A program made the position numbers and the translations under genes. The notes below the pieces were generated by a model. It searched no databases. It was not told where the DNA came from and worked only from the letters and a program-made list of their open reading frames with translations. A stretch of 64,000 nucleotides of DNA from contig NZ_JACODZ010000002.1 of the NCBI RefSeq assembly GCF_014280965.1, positions 310,001 to 374,000 of the forward strand, in the 5' to 3' direction. This DNA is from Echinicola salinicaeni (GTDB lineage Bacteria > Bacteroidota > Bacteroidia > Cytophagales > Cyclobacteriaceae). Positions 36,124 to 45,823 of the stretch are shown here, piece by piece (position 1 is the first letter of the stretch; the number at the start of each line of letters is the position of its first letter).

Positions 36124-38391
36124 TTAAACAATTTTATTTAGGGTTTTCTTTACAGATTCTATTGAATAAGGTGCTAATGCCGTGTGACAATTTTCAGAAA
36201 TCTTTGACCAAACTTGTTCATCTTGATAGATAAATAATGTTTTCCGGATGAATTCCTCTGAAGAATTGGCGATAACTACATCCTGACCATCTACTAGCCC
36301 CATTCCTTCCGCACCTATGCTTGTTGTAACCACAGGAAGCTTATAGGCCAAGCTTTGTCCTATTTTTCCTTTCATTCCTGCTCCAAATCTCAAAGGTGCT
36401 ACAAATACCCTGGTATTTTTAAAATATTCAGAGACATCTTGTACAAATCCAGGGATTTTTACTAGATCGCTTCTAAGTTGTAGTACTTCTTCAGTGGGGT
36501 TACTTCCCAGTAAGGTAAGCTTCAGAGTGGGGAGTTCTTTCCAGATTTCGGGCATGATTTCCCGTACTAACCAGATGGCGGCGTCAATATTAGGCGGGTG
36601 GTCATAAGCTCCAATAAAGAGGAGTCCTTTCCTCTTGTCGAATTTAATATTGTCCATTTTCTCTGGTTCATGGATATTAGGTATTACTTCGACGTTATGT
36701 ATACCTTCTTTTTCCAACATTGATTTTTCACTGTCAGTTACTGTAAAGGTATGAGTTGCTGCTTTGGCAATATTCAATTCCTGAACTTTTACCTTGTTTG
36801 CTTCTAGTTTTAAGGTTTCATCATTGTTTTGGTCAGCTTGCCTTTGTAGCCTTATATGGTGGAGGTCCACCGTGTCGTATATCCATTTGGCTTTAGGGAA
36901 CTTTTCAATTAGCCATTTAAAAACATCGTTTAATTCGGGGCGACTAATCCAAATAACATCACATGAATTGATCGTTTCATTGATTTCTTTTATCATCCCA
37001 GCTCGGTTGGGATACCTAAAAAGCACTTCAATCCCTATTTCAATCATTTGATTATAATAGGGGTGGGTTTTTCTAGTGTCCCCAGGAATAAAGGTAATGT
37101 GGTATCCCAGTTCTTTTAGGATTTTCAAGATTTGGTAGGCTCTAAAGGAGCCGGAGTTTTTATCGTATTCTGGAATTATGGTATCGATAAAAATCAGCCT
37201 TTTCTTGGACAATAGTCTACGACTTCCATATTCCATGTTATGGTCAGTGTAATGATTGGAAAGTGCTAAATCCCATTTTTTCTTAAACTTGATTTTATTT
37301 ATATCTTGAAATCTCTTTACTGAATCTTTTTTAGCTCTTTTTCCGGAGGTAATGCCTTCAAAATGGATGACTTCTGAAAGAGGGTGGTAGATTACCTTCT
37401 TTCCTAAGTGATTTCTCACTTCAAAACATAGATCGGTATCTTCATAATAGGCAGGAGCATATTGCTTATCAAACGTTCCTAATTTGTCAAAATCTGCTTT
37501 ACGAATCATCAAACTTGCACCGGAACAATAGTCGACTTCTCTGATATAATTGTATCTAGGCCTGTCAGGAAGATCATTCCTTCCATAATTAGCACCTGAA
37601 GCATCACGGAATATCATCCCCCCTGCCTCCTGTAGGAGTCCGTGGGCATAGATAAGTTTACTGCCGACACATCCTACCTCTTCATTATTAAATTCTTCAA
37701 TGAGTGGATTGAGCCAGGCCTTTCTAACTTGGGTATCATTGTTCAGAAAATACAAAAAGTCACCCTTGGCAATTTGACTTGCCAGGTTACAATTTTGTAA
37801 AAAACCTTGATTGTCTTTATTTCTAATATACCTGATCCCTTTAACATTTCTTTTGAAAAATTCTTCCGTATCATCTTGGGAACAGTCATCTATCACTATA
37901 ATCTCTATGGGAATGTTTTTCGGAAAGTTGTTTTTTATGGACTGTAAACAATTATAGGTGTATGCCAATTGATTATAAACTGGAATAATGATGGTTACGA
38001 GAGGAGCAGACTCTTCGGCGAAGGAGAGTTTGTTAGTTAATATTTCTTTTGAAGTTAGCAGTGGAAGGATATTCGAAGGAACGAAATGCCGATAACCTAA
38101 TAGGGTCAGTAAACATTCTTGAAACCGAATAGATGTATCTGATTTCTGATCAGGGTTTAAAGAAATAGATCTTTTCGTATTAAAAGCCTGTTTTATTTCA
38201 TTCAAGACACTTCGCTTAAGAAAAATTGCTCCAATTAATAGTGAAGAAATTCTAATTTGATAATAAAGAATAAATTTTGGACGAAATCTGATGGAATCAT
38301 CCTTTCCGCCATCCTTTCCTTGATAGAATTTTCGGTTGATTTTAAAACAATACTTTGTGTTATACTTGTCTATCCATTTATAGATCTTCAT
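36124..38391 (-). CDS. bifunctional GT2-GT4 glycosyltransferase fusion
   Basis: 755 aa. After an N-terminal extension of about 120 residues, a GT2 domain occupies about 130-370 (APLVTIIIPVYNQLAYTYNC, IEIIVIDDCSQDDTEEFF, GDFLYFLNNDTQVRKAWL with the metal-binding acidic motif, APAYYEDTDLCFEVRNHLG). A GT4-type domain fills about 395-755 (RLIFIDTIIPEYDKNSGSFR, GLLFIGAYDHPPNIDAAIWL, VFVAPLRFGAGMKGKIGQSL). Two transferases in one chain suggest that consecutive sugars are added without releasing the acceptor. The upstream GT2 gene is 86 bases away; the DUF616 gene follows after 2 bases. Confidence 0.93.
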   Translation of the reverse strand: MKIYKWIDKYNTKYCFKINRKFYQGKDGGKDDSIRFRPKFILYYQIRISSLLIGAIFLKRSVLNEIKQAFNTKRSISLNPDQKSDTSIRFQECLLTLLGYRHFVPSNILPLLTSKEILTNKLSFAEESAPLVTIIIPVYNQLAYTYNCLQSIKNNFPKNIPIEIIVIDDCSQDDTEEFFKRNVKGIRYIRNKDNQGFLQNCNLASQIAKGDFLYFLNNDTQVRKAWLNPLIEEFNNEEVGCVGSKLIYAHGLLQEAGGMIFRDASGANYGRNDLPDRPRYNYIREVDYCSGASLMIRKADFDKLGTFDKQYAPAYYEDTDLCFEVRNHLGKKVIYHPLSEVIHFEGITSGKRAKKDSVKRFQDINKIKFKKKWDLALSNHYTDHNMEYGSRRLLSKKRLIFIDTIIPEYDKNSGSFRAYQILKILKELGYHITFIPGDTRKTHPYYNQMIEIGIEVLFRYPNRAGMIKEINETINSCDVIWISRPELNDVFKWLIEKFPKAKWIYDTVDLHHIRLQRQADQNNDETLKLEANKVKVQELNIAKAATHTFTVTDSEKSMLEKEGIHNVEVIPNIHEPEKMDNIKFDKRKGLLFIGAYDHPPNIDAAIWLVREIMPEIWKELPTLKLTLLGSNPTEEVLQLRSDLVKIPGFVQDVSEYFKNTRVFVAPLRFGAGMKGKIGQSLAYKLPVVTTSIGAEGMGLVDGQDVVIANSSEEFIRKTLFIYQDEQVWSKISENCHTALAPYSIESVKKTLNKIV

Positions 38392-38477
38392 ATTGAATCA
38401 GTCGATGGTACTTGATAATGAAATTGATTTTGCGAATTCTTATAATAACTTAAGTTGTCCTGCCCCTTTCGCAGCTA

Positions 38478-39212
38478 TTATTTTAATCTCTTGGTTTTCC
38501 ATAAATAGGACAAATAACTTCTTCCTTCCCATTTATATTCATAGAAGAACCTTTCTTTTGCAGTTAACCTTCGTCTTTCGCGGGTTCGTTTGGTGTTTAA
38601 TGTTTGGCTTTCCAGATGGTTCACTATGGATGAAGTCACCAGAGCATGTTTGAGGTCATGTTTCTGGAGTGTCATACTGTAGTCATTGTCTGCAAACCAA
38701 AATTTGAACTTAGGATCTAGCTTGCCAGTGACAGCCAGTATTTCCCTTTTAAAGAACAAGCACCATCCAGTTAGTTCTTTCCTTACTTCATATCCATAGT
38801 ACATTCCACTATTAAGCGCTATTCCATGATTTGGATGATGGATAGAACATGCTGGGGAGGCACTACTTAGGTCGGAATCCTCTTCAAAAGCTTTTAAAAT
38901 TTCACTAGCCCAGCCTTTATGAAATTCTAGGTCGTTATTGCAGATACAAACAAATGGAGATTGGGTCATTTCGATCCCAATGTTCATATATTTATGGTAT
39001 CCGAATTTTTCTTTTGGATAAATAGTTTTTGTATTGGGGAAATCATACTTTTTAGCGCTTTTATATGATTCAATTACTACTGTATTGAAGCGGATGTTTT
39101 TTGGAAGTTCGGAATCATAAAGTGTACTTAGAGCTGTTTCTGTTAGTTTTCTTAGTTCCGGTCCCTTTGCATAACTCAGAATAATGATATCTATGTCAAC
39201 TGGATTATTCAT
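38478..39212 (-). CDS. GT2-family glycosyltransferase
   Basis: 244 aa, a single GT-A domain: IDIIILSYAKGPELRKLTET, FNTVVIESYKSAKKYDFP, APFVCICNNDLEFHKGWASE-like acidic motif (CNNDLEF), and GKLDPKFKFWFADNDYSMTL, the FxxxDxDY acceptor-side motif typical of rhamnosyl- or galactosyl-type GT2 enzymes. Its start overlaps the end of the next upstream gene by 8 bases, showing translational coupling. Cytoplasmic; donor unknown. Confidence 0.88.
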   Translation of the reverse strand: MNNPVDIDIIILSYAKGPELRKLTETALSTLYDSELPKNIRFNTVVIESYKSAKKYDFPNTKTIYPKEKFGYHKYMNIGIEMTQSPFVCICNNDLEFHKGWASEILKAFEEDSDLSSASPACSIHHPNHGIALNSGMYYGYEVRKELTGWCLFFKREILAVTGKLDPKFKFWFADNDYSMTLQKHDLKHALVTSSIVNHLESQTLNTKRTRERRRLTAKERFFYEYKWEGRSYLSYLWKTKRLK

Positions 39213-40158
39213 TTTTGGATGGTGATTTTAATTGCTGATAAACGGCTTTTATATAGTACTTACCAAAATCAATTGTGTCGACATATTTTTTTATCCGCTT
39301 TAATTCAGGGAAATTCCATGGGCCTATCTGATAGAGTAGCTTTTTAAAATTCCACTTATAATACTTCTTATTTAAGTCATGAAGCAACTGTTTTTCTTGT
39401 CGATTAAATCCAGATTGCTCAATCATTTTGTTGAATAGACTTCTTATTAAGATGTCACCTTCTTTCATCTTAACTAAGTTTTTTTTGCTAACACTCGTGC
39501 GATGAAGGCGGTTACTTGTATATGCCTTTGGATGATTTAAGTAATGGAATGAGCAATTGGCGAAACCAAGTCTTGACCAAAATATCCAATCTTCTAGTAA
39601 AGCGACGCTATCTGGGAACTGAATCCCTTTTTTGAGAATAGATGATTTTACCAGCGGACTACTAATAACCGCAATATTATGATGCAGTATGGCCTTTACT
39701 GTTTCGATTCCCCTGTCTTGGAGTTTGTACATCCACTCCTTATTATTCATTTCAGAATCATAACTTAGAATTTCGGGTTGGTGATCTCTGAAATAAAAAT
39801 TATTTGTATAGCTAATATCGATATCAGGATTGCTTTCAAAATGCCTGATTTGGAGAGAAAGTTTTTCAGGGCTTAATAAATCGTCTCCGTCTAAGAATTG
39901 CAAAAAATCTCCACTTGCAAGCTTAACCCCTTTGTTTCTAGCAGCTGATACACCACTATTTTTCTGTTTGTGATACAGGAATCTCTTTTCTTTACTAAGG
40001 TATTTATTGACTATTTCCTCGGTGTTGTCCGTAGAACCATCGTCTACAATTATACATTCCCAGTTTTGATGAGTCTGTTCTAGGACAGATTCCAGGGTTT
40101 GGCTAAGCACAAAACCATAATTATATGTAGGGATAATGATAGATACTTTATTCATCAT
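39205..40158 (-). CDS. GT2-family glycosyltransferase
   Basis: 317 aa. Classic GT2 start, MMNKVSIIIPTYNYGFVLSQ, with ECIIVDDGSTDNTEEIVNKY, then the donor-site SGDFLQFLDGDDLLSPEKL (DGDD as the DxD-type metal site) and ALLEDWIFWSRLGFA (ED of the catalytic base region). A positively charged C-terminal part (RIKKYVDTIDFGKYYIKAV) may lie against the membrane. It starts 4 bases after the preceding gene and overlaps the following one, inside the surface-glycan operon. Confidence 0.92.
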   Translation of the reverse strand: MMNKVSIIIPTYNYGFVLSQTLESVLEQTHQNWECIIVDDGSTDNTEEIVNKYLSKEKRFLYHKQKNSGVSAARNKGVKLASGDFLQFLDGDDLLSPEKLSLQIRHFESNPDIDISYTNNFYFRDHQPEILSYDSEMNNKEWMYKLQDRGIETVKAILHHNIAVISSPLVKSSILKKGIQFPDSVALLEDWIFWSRLGFANCSFHYLNHPKAYTSNRLHRTSVSKKNLVKMKEGDILIRSLFNKMIEQSGFNRQEKQLLHDLNKKYYKWNFKKLLYQIGPWNFPELKRIKKYVDTIDFGKYYIKAVYQQLKSPSKNE

Positions 40159-40162
40159 TAAC

Positions 40163-40984
40163 TTAATTGAGACGAATTCTTTTTCCCTTAAAAAACTTAT
40201 CGTATTGCCTTATGAAGAACAGTACGATGTTTGTATTAAACAATACTTTTTTCCATGGATTTGATCCTATATAAAATCTTGCGGCTGTTGAAGCCATAAA
40301 CCTTGGGCGCAGTGCATTGCTGTATTTGACAATAAAGTCATTCTTAGCCTTCATAAAAGTATTGTTCAAATTGCCATCACTTTTGTGAATCAGATTAAAA
40401 TCGATGACATAGACATGATAGCCTAAAATATGAGCTATGAGGCATAGATCAGGACCATACATGTGGAATCCCTGGAGGTCTGCGGACAATGAGAGGTTGG
40501 CCTCATTTTTTACTAGCATAAAATTTTCATCAACCGACATGACCTGAATAGGACTATCTTTTTCTGTAAAATCGATTCCTTCAGTACCTTGTTTGAGATT
40601 CCTTGCGAAATACTTCATATTTACCCTTCCCGCATTACCTATAACGCCCCACATAGGGTCTTGAAGGTCTAGCTCTGCTATTTTCTGTTCTAGAATTTCC
40701 CTACGATCATCATGAAAATAAATGTCCTGATGGCAGATGATGATATATTTCCCTTGAGCTTTTTGTAGAAATAGGTTCAGTCCTTTGTAGGCGTCTATGG
40801 AGTTACCGTTGGAGTTGTCAATGATTAAATATTCACAAACGTCTTCTCCAAATCCAGCTTTTAGACAAGATGCTTTCATCTCATTGTACTCAGTATGGTC
40901 AGTTACGAGAGTACAAACGGAATATTGATAAGGAAATTCCTTTACTTCAGTTATCTTTTTGGACGGATTGACCTGTTGCTTCAT
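40163..40984 (-). CDS. GT2-like glycosyltransferase (divergent)
   Basis: 273 aa. The pattern is a divergent GT-A domain: YSVCTLVTDHTEYNEMKASC, EYLIIDNSNGNSIDAYKGLN, AQGKYIIICHQDIYFHDDRR (HQDIYF replaces the usual acidic motif), and GFHMYGPDLCLIAHILGYHV followed by NLIHKSDGNLNNTFMKAKND. This HQD variant is typical of a GT2 branch common in polysaccharide clusters. It begins 3 bases after the ABC transporter gene and is co-transcribed with three further transferases. Substrate unknown. Confidence 0.82.
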   Translation of the reverse strand: MKQQVNPSKKITEVKEFPYQYSVCTLVTDHTEYNEMKASCLKAGFGEDVCEYLIIDNSNGNSIDAYKGLNLFLQKAQGKYIIICHQDIYFHDDRREILEQKIAELDLQDPMWGVIGNAGRVNMKYFARNLKQGTEGIDFTEKDSPIQVMSVDENFMLVKNEANLSLSADLQGFHMYGPDLCLIAHILGYHVYVIDFNLIHKSDGNLNNTFMKAKNDFIVKYSNALRPRFMASTAARFYIGSNPWKKVLFNTNIVLFFIRQYDKFFKGKRIRLN

Positions 40985-40987
40985 TCT

Positions 40988-42820
40988 TTATCCTTCTATT
41001 TCTGTAAACTGCTGCATATTGACCAGCTTATTGTACAAGCCATCTTTGGCTACGAGTTCCTGATGGCTGCCTTGTTCGATGATCCTTCCATCTTCCAGCA
41101 CCACGATGATGTCTGCATTTTGGATGGTGCTTAATCGGTGGGCTATGACCAAGGAAGTACGGTTTTTCATCAGCTTGTTGAGCGCATCCTGTACGAGTTT
41201 TTCTGACTCTGTATCCAAGGCAGAAGTTGCCTCATCCAATAGCATGATGGGAGGATTCTTGAGTACAGCCCGAGCAATGCAGATTCTTTGTTTCTGTCCG
41301 CCTGAAAGCTTTAATCCACGGTCACCCATATTGGATTGATAGCCGTTTTCGGTTTGCATGATAAATTCATGCGCATTGGCAATCTTAGCAGCTGCTTCGA
41401 CTTCTTCTTGTGTAGCTTCAGGTACGCCAAAGGCTATATTATTGAAAATACTGTCATTGAAAAGGATAGATTCCTGGTTCACCATTCCCATTAGGTCTCT
41501 CAATGAATCCATGGTGATATGGGAAATGTTTTTTCCATCGATCAGCACCTCTCCGCTGTCTGGTTCAATGAAACGTGGCAATAAATCCATCATGGTGGAT
41601 TTCCCCCCACCTGAAGGACCTACCAAAGCCACCATTTTTCCTTTGGGAATAGTCAAGTTAACATCTTTGAGTACTGGCCTTCCTGGATAGGAGAAGGAAA
41701 GGTCTTTGATTTCTATTTTCTCATTGAATGATTTGATGTCTATGGCATCTTTAGCGTCTTTGATAGCGGGCTTTTTATCAATTAGGTCCAAGACCCTTTC
41801 TCCAGCAGCCAAGCCCGAATGTATGGAGCTAAAGGAGTTGGTCAAAGCTTTTGCAGGACGCATTACTTGACTGAAAAGGGCGATATAGGCGATAAAATCA
41901 GATGCACTGAGTTCAGATTGGTTGTTGATGATCAAGGAGCCTCCGTAAAGTACAATACCTGAAACCATGGTTACACCAAGGAATTCGGAGACAGGTGAGC
42001 TCATTTGTTGGCGCTTGGCCATTTTCTTTCCAAGCATGGAAAAGCGAACATTCTCTCCATGGAACTTATCTTTGATCATTTCGGTGGCATTGAAGGCTTT
42101 GATGATCTTAATTCCTGAAAGGGCTTCATCCAAATAGCTGATCATTACTCCATAAAGGTGCTGGGCTTGGGAAGCTTGTTTTTTTAGCCTTTTGACAATT
42201 TGAGCAATGAAAAATGCCGATACCGGAATGACCAAAAGAGAAAAGATGGTCAGCTTATAGGATATGGCAAAGAGCATGAAAATATAGGCGATCAGCTGTA
42301 GGGGTTCCTTAAAGATTACCTGCAAAGTCCCAGTGACTGAAAACTGTACCACTTGTACATCGGATGATATTTTGGAAATGATATCTCCTTTTCGCTGGTT
42401 GCTGAAATAGCCGACATGAAGGTTCATCACATTATCAAAGACCCTTTTTCTTAAATTTAGTAAGGTATGGATTCTTAGGTTCTCCATGACCAATTGGGAG
42501 AGGTAGCGGAAGAGGTTGCCCAAAAGCACTGAAATGATGATTACTGCACATACTGCTTGGAGTGCTCCCAATGGACCATATTCGACTTTAGCGATATTTG
42601 CATAATAGTTGAGGTAGCCAAATACGTCAGTCCAACTTTCTGGTTTAAGGACTGCTTCGGTAGCATCTCCTTGCGTATTGAACAAGGTGCTCAATAATGG
42701 AGCCAGCATGGCCAAGTTAAGGGTATTGAAAATCACGCCCAACAAGGTGAAGATCAAGTAAGGGACAGCGAACTTTTCAATAGGCTTGGCAAATGCCAGT
42801 AATCTGAAATAGGTTTTCAT
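40988..42820 (-). CDS. MsbA-like ABC transporter (fused membrane and ATPase domains)
   Basis: 610 aa. An ABC type-1 exporter membrane domain fills about 1-340 with six predicted helices and the DISKISSDVQVVQFSVTGTL coupling region. The nucleotide-binding domain follows: Walker A VGPSGGGKST (about 400), Q-loop MVNQESILFNDSIF, signature LKLSGGQKQR (about 502), Walker B IMLLDEATSALDTESEK (about 530) and H-loop VIAHRLST. It resembles lipid-A/lipid-linked-oligosaccharide flippases. In a run of glycosyltransferases it probably moves a lipid-linked glycan across the inner membrane, though a general MsbA role is possible. It heads the five-gene reverse transcript. Confidence 0.93.
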   Translation of the reverse strand: MKTYFRLLAFAKPIEKFAVPYLIFTLLGVIFNTLNLAMLAPLLSTLFNTQGDATEAVLKPESWTDVFGYLNYYANIAKVEYGPLGALQAVCAVIIISVLLGNLFRYLSQLVMENLRIHTLLNLRKRVFDNVMNLHVGYFSNQRKGDIISKISSDVQVVQFSVTGTLQVIFKEPLQLIAYIFMLFAISYKLTIFSLLVIPVSAFFIAQIVKRLKKQASQAQHLYGVMISYLDEALSGIKIIKAFNATEMIKDKFHGENVRFSMLGKKMAKRQQMSSPVSEFLGVTMVSGIVLYGGSLIINNQSELSASDFIAYIALFSQVMRPAKALTNSFSSIHSGLAAGERVLDLIDKKPAIKDAKDAIDIKSFNEKIEIKDLSFSYPGRPVLKDVNLTIPKGKMVALVGPSGGGKSTMMDLLPRFIEPDSGEVLIDGKNISHITMDSLRDLMGMVNQESILFNDSIFNNIAFGVPEATQEEVEAAAKIANAHEFIMQTENGYQSNMGDRGLKLSGGQKQRICIARAVLKNPPIMLLDEATSALDTESEKLVQDALNKLMKNRTSLVIAHRLSTIQNADIIVVLEDGRIIEQGSHQELVAKDGLYNKLVNMQQFTEIEG

Positions 42821-43192
42821 TTAATATTTAAATATTTTTTCGACGGCATGTTTCAGAAATAGATTCGGATGCATGCATCTTAATTTTCTGCAAAGGTACT
42901 ATTTTTCTTACGTCATTGCGTGAGACCAACATTTTCTCAAACATAAAAGGATCTGAATGACAGTTGGCAATTTATAGGCTGAGTCATCCTGAGCGCCCGC
43001 CTTCCGGAGGACAGGTAGTAGAAGGGTTTGTCTTAGGGCTTCGACTCCGATCAGCCTGACAAATTAAGTTATCCCTGTCAATGGTAGGAAGGATGACGAA
43101 GCAATCCTCTTTCCTGTAGTTGAGATGCTTCATTCCGCTGTAGCTATATTTGCAATGACGTTTGCGTTTGGTTGTTTAATCAATTCAAGTTT
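42821..43192. other. intergenic region carrying dispersed repeat material
   Basis: 372 bases splitting the reverse-strand cluster. The interval 42981-43171 is filled by repeat-like sequence, described in its own entry; the part next to the ABC gene is AT-rich and should hold its promoter. No gene. Confidence 0.55.
42981..43171. repeat. composite degenerate intergenic repeat
   Basis: GAGTCATCCTGAGCGCCCGC, CTTCGACTCCGATCAGCCTG, GGATGACGAAGCAATCCTCT and GAGATGCTTCATTCCGC with GCAATGACG near the end are all familiar words of dispersed intergenic repeats in Bacteroidota, with an embedded CCGCCTTCCGGAGGACAGG palindrome. It shares the GGACAGG/GGCGG word with 2455-2468 and the GACGAAGCAATC-type word with the 9971-10045 element. 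Family assignment is from memory. Confidence 0.5.
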
Positions 43193-44161
43193 TCAGTTCT
43201 TTTGGGAGGTAAAGTAGCCTTTTTTGATATCAAACAGGCTCTTATAACCTTGATGTTTTTGCATTTGATCATTTAATTTTTTCCTTGATAACTGGATTTC
43301 AGGTTTCTTTTTTAAATAGGACCAATAGGCCTTCAAGGTCCACCATTTACCAATCAACAGCCTAGGTAGTATCTCCAAGACTATCTGTTGTATTTTCCAA
43401 AGCCAGCATTTGAAACCATCCAAGTGTATGGCTTGTAAGATAAATTTGTTCCGGTATAAAATCGGATATAAGGATTTTTTACCATGTTCCTTTTTGGTGG
43501 TAGAAGAAACCTCATGGTGGCAAATGGCTTCATGTTCATAGTAACATTTCCATCCAAGCCTCCAGGCCCTGAAACTTAGGTCCACATCTTCTACATAGAA
43601 GGGCGAATAAATTTCATCAAATCCTCCAAGTTCAATCAACTTTTTGCGATCCACTAAAGCATTGGCCCCGGAGAGATAGGCCGTTGGCGTTCTTTTAGAT
43701 GGATCTTCATTGATATAGAAATGGGTGGCTTTGAATTTGAGTCCCTGAAAAGCCATCATCCTGGCCGAGTCTTCTATTTTTCCTGAGGGATTGACAATTC
43801 TTCCCATCACTCCAAAAGTGTCAGGAAGGTCAAAATAGCCCCAAAGCTGTTCAAAATAATCTTCCTCGAGCCTGACATCAGAGTTAAGCAGAAGCACCAA
43901 TTCTTTCTTGGCTATTTTAATGCCTTGGTTACAGGTAAAAGAAAAACCGTGGTTTTCTTTATTGGCCAAGGTGATGACCTGAGGGTGATTTTCCTTCAAG
44001 AAAGTCAGAGAATCATCCTTGGAAGCATCATCCACCACAATTATTTCAAAATCAACCCCTGAATGCTGTATTGCCTTATAGGTATGGGGCAAGTACTTTT
44101 TGAGTAATGCTTGTCCATTATAATTGGGGATGATTATGGAAATACTTTTTGCTTGAGGCAT
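43193..44161 (-). CDS. GT2-family glycosyltransferase
   Basis: 322 aa. GT2 motifs: SISIIIPNYNGQALLKKYLP, DFEIIVVDDASKDDSLTFLK, KELVLLLNSDVRLEEDYFEQ (NSDV as the metal site), and the acceptor motif YSPFYVEDVDLSFRAWRLGW. The C-terminal region with basic and hydrophobic residues (CWLWKIQQIVLEILPRLLIG) probably rests on the inner membrane. This profile is typical of rhamnosyltransferase-like GT2 enzymes. It lies between the acyltransferase and the repeat-containing gap upstream of the ABC gene. Confidence 0.92.
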   Translation of the reverse strand: MPQAKSISIIIPNYNGQALLKKYLPHTYKAIQHSGVDFEIIVVDDASKDDSLTFLKENHPQVITLANKENHGFSFTCNQGIKIAKKELVLLLNSDVRLEEDYFEQLWGYFDLPDTFGVMGRIVNPSGKIEDSARMMAFQGLKFKATHFYINEDPSKRTPTAYLSGANALVDRKKLIELGGFDEIYSPFYVEDVDLSFRAWRLGWKCYYEHEAICHHEVSSTTKKEHGKKSLYPILYRNKFILQAIHLDGFKCWLWKIQQIVLEILPRLLIGKWWTLKAYWSYLKKKPEIQLSRKKLNDQMQKHQGYKSLFDIKKGYFTSQKN

Positions 44162-44289
44162 TAATTATCTGGTCAACTTTTAGCTAATGGTACTTATACG
44201 AAGAACTTCCAAAAAATGAGACAATATTGAGTGGATTTTTATTTGGCATAATTACCCGATTTCAAATCAATTATCATGTTTGCTCATGA

Positions 44290-44314
44290 ATTCCACGGAT
44301 TTTCACAGATTTAA
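44290..44314. repeat. short intergenic repeat copy (TTAAATCTGTG...ATCCGTGGAAT family)
   Basis: Read on the reverse strand, this 25-base piece has TTAAATCTGTG, three variable bases and ATCCGTGGAAT. It is identical in the fixed parts to a copy at 52247-52271, and related words occur in the inverted repeat at 49042-49114. Confidence 0.6.
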
Positions 44315-44435
44315 ACAATCAGTTTTGATGGCTCTCTGCGCTTTTTGCGGAAATATTTTGAATGGAAACTCCTACTTGTGTAATTCCGGATGTACAGATT
44401 ATGGACAACAAAACTAATAATTATCGAATAGCTAT

Positions 44436-45512
44436 TTAAAATTTTACTGTTCGTAGAAAATATTTGAGCGGGTTTTCAACAAGATAGTAAAGTAAAATCG
44501 ATGATAAATAAAGCATTATGAATAGTAATATTACAGAAGAAAATCGAATATGAATAAATTCTTGAAATACACTCACATGAATCAAGTAAAAAGCATAGCT
44601 GCTTTTTCCTAAAATTTGAAGAGGTTTAGCACTTAAAAAATTTTGGATCCATGTTTTTTCATTAAGTAAACCCCAGTAGAAAGGTGCAATTCCCACAATT
44701 GGTAAAATCAAATTGTTAATTAATATTCCAATCCAATGATTATCCCCTGTGCCAGGAGAATTTGCAATAAGTGATAAAACGTAAATTGAGAGGATTATCC
44801 CTAAAATACCTATGGATGTACAATGTCTAACATTGAATTTTTTCTGCTGGACATAGAATTTAGCTAAAATCATACCGAGGAGGAATTCGAATATTCTTCC
44901 AAAAAAGGAAAAGTTCAAGAGAAATTTAAAGCTTGGTAGTAAGGTATCAAGCTTTAAGATTTGTCCTAAATATCCAATTACACATCCTATTAGGATTATT
45001 GAAAAGGTAAGCGTTATAATTCTCTTATATATGTTCTTAAAAAGTATAAAAGCTAATATGGGTGAAGTTAAATAGAAACATTCTTCTACAGTCAGGGTCC
45101 AAGCTTGTGGGATTCCTGTAAATATATAATTGGAGAAGAAGCCTTTTAATAAGGTAAGGTTCATTAGTAGTTCAAAAAATTGTTTAGAAGTAAAATCTTT
45201 AAAATACCAGGCAGTAGTCACAAAAGTAAAAATCGTCAGTAGGAAGTATAATGGGTATATTCTAGTAAATCGTTTCCAAAGGTATTCTCTATAGTCAAAT
45301 TTCTCTTTTAGTAAATATTTATAGGTGATTATAAATCCACTCAGTATAAAAAACATGGTTACACCTACGTATAATTCATTGATAAATTTAGTTAAAAACA
45401 AAGGACTGTTTTCTAAAGTAAAAGGGGGGATATGATGGAAAAACACCATCAAAGCAGCAAAAAATCTGATGCCAGTGAGGGCAGGCAAATAAGAATGGGT
45501 TAAGTTATTCAA
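44436..45512 (-). CDS. acyltransferase 3 family membrane protein
   Basis: 358 aa, very hydrophobic with about ten membrane helices. The N-terminus has LPALTGIRFFAALMVFFHH (the conserved catalytic-type His pair), followed by FILSGFIITYKYLLKEKFDY and YLWKRFTRIYPLYFLLTIFT, hallmarks of OafA/NodX-like O-acyltransferases. The helix-rich C-terminal part includes SSYAFYLIHVSVFQEFIHIR. Such proteins transfer acetyl or other acyl groups to sugars of surface polysaccharides, which fits the adjacent transferases. It is divergent from the remnant gene at 45824. The exact acyl donor and sugar are unknown. Confidence 0.92.
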   Translation of the reverse strand: MNNLTHSYLPALTGIRFFAALMVFFHHIPPFTLENSPLFLTKFINELYVGVTMFFILSGFIITYKYLLKEKFDYREYLWKRFTRIYPLYFLLTIFTFVTTAWYFKDFTSKQFFELLMNLTLLKGFFSNYIFTGIPQAWTLTVEECFYLTSPILAFILFKNIYKRIITLTFSIILIGCVIGYLGQILKLDTLLPSFKFLLNFSFFGRIFEFLLGMILAKFYVQQKKFNVRHCTSIGILGIILSIYVLSLIANSPGTGDNHWIGILINNLILPIVGIAPFYWGLLNEKTWIQNFLSAKPLQILGKSSYAFYLIHVSVFQEFIHIRFSSVILLFIMLYLSSILLYYLVENPLKYFLRTVKF

Positions 45513-45823
45513 AATCTAGGTGATTTGGGTGATTGGATGGCTTGGTTTTATAATTGGAAATAAAAAGAAACAGATAAAATCAAAGCTATCATAAAAGTGA
45601 GATTATTCTCTTATCAATCCGTCAATTTCATGAGTCAAATATAATTTTAAATGGGGAAAATATAAGGATCGTAAATAAAAAGCCTTCTGGGGCTTGTTTA
45701 GAAGAATAATTGCCAATTCCTGACGGTTTTTTGCTAACGCCTAAGCAGAGTATTAGCTTACTTTTGAAGTATGGAATTATGATCAATTGATCTTGCTAAA
45801 TGGATTGGCCCAAAATAATTATA

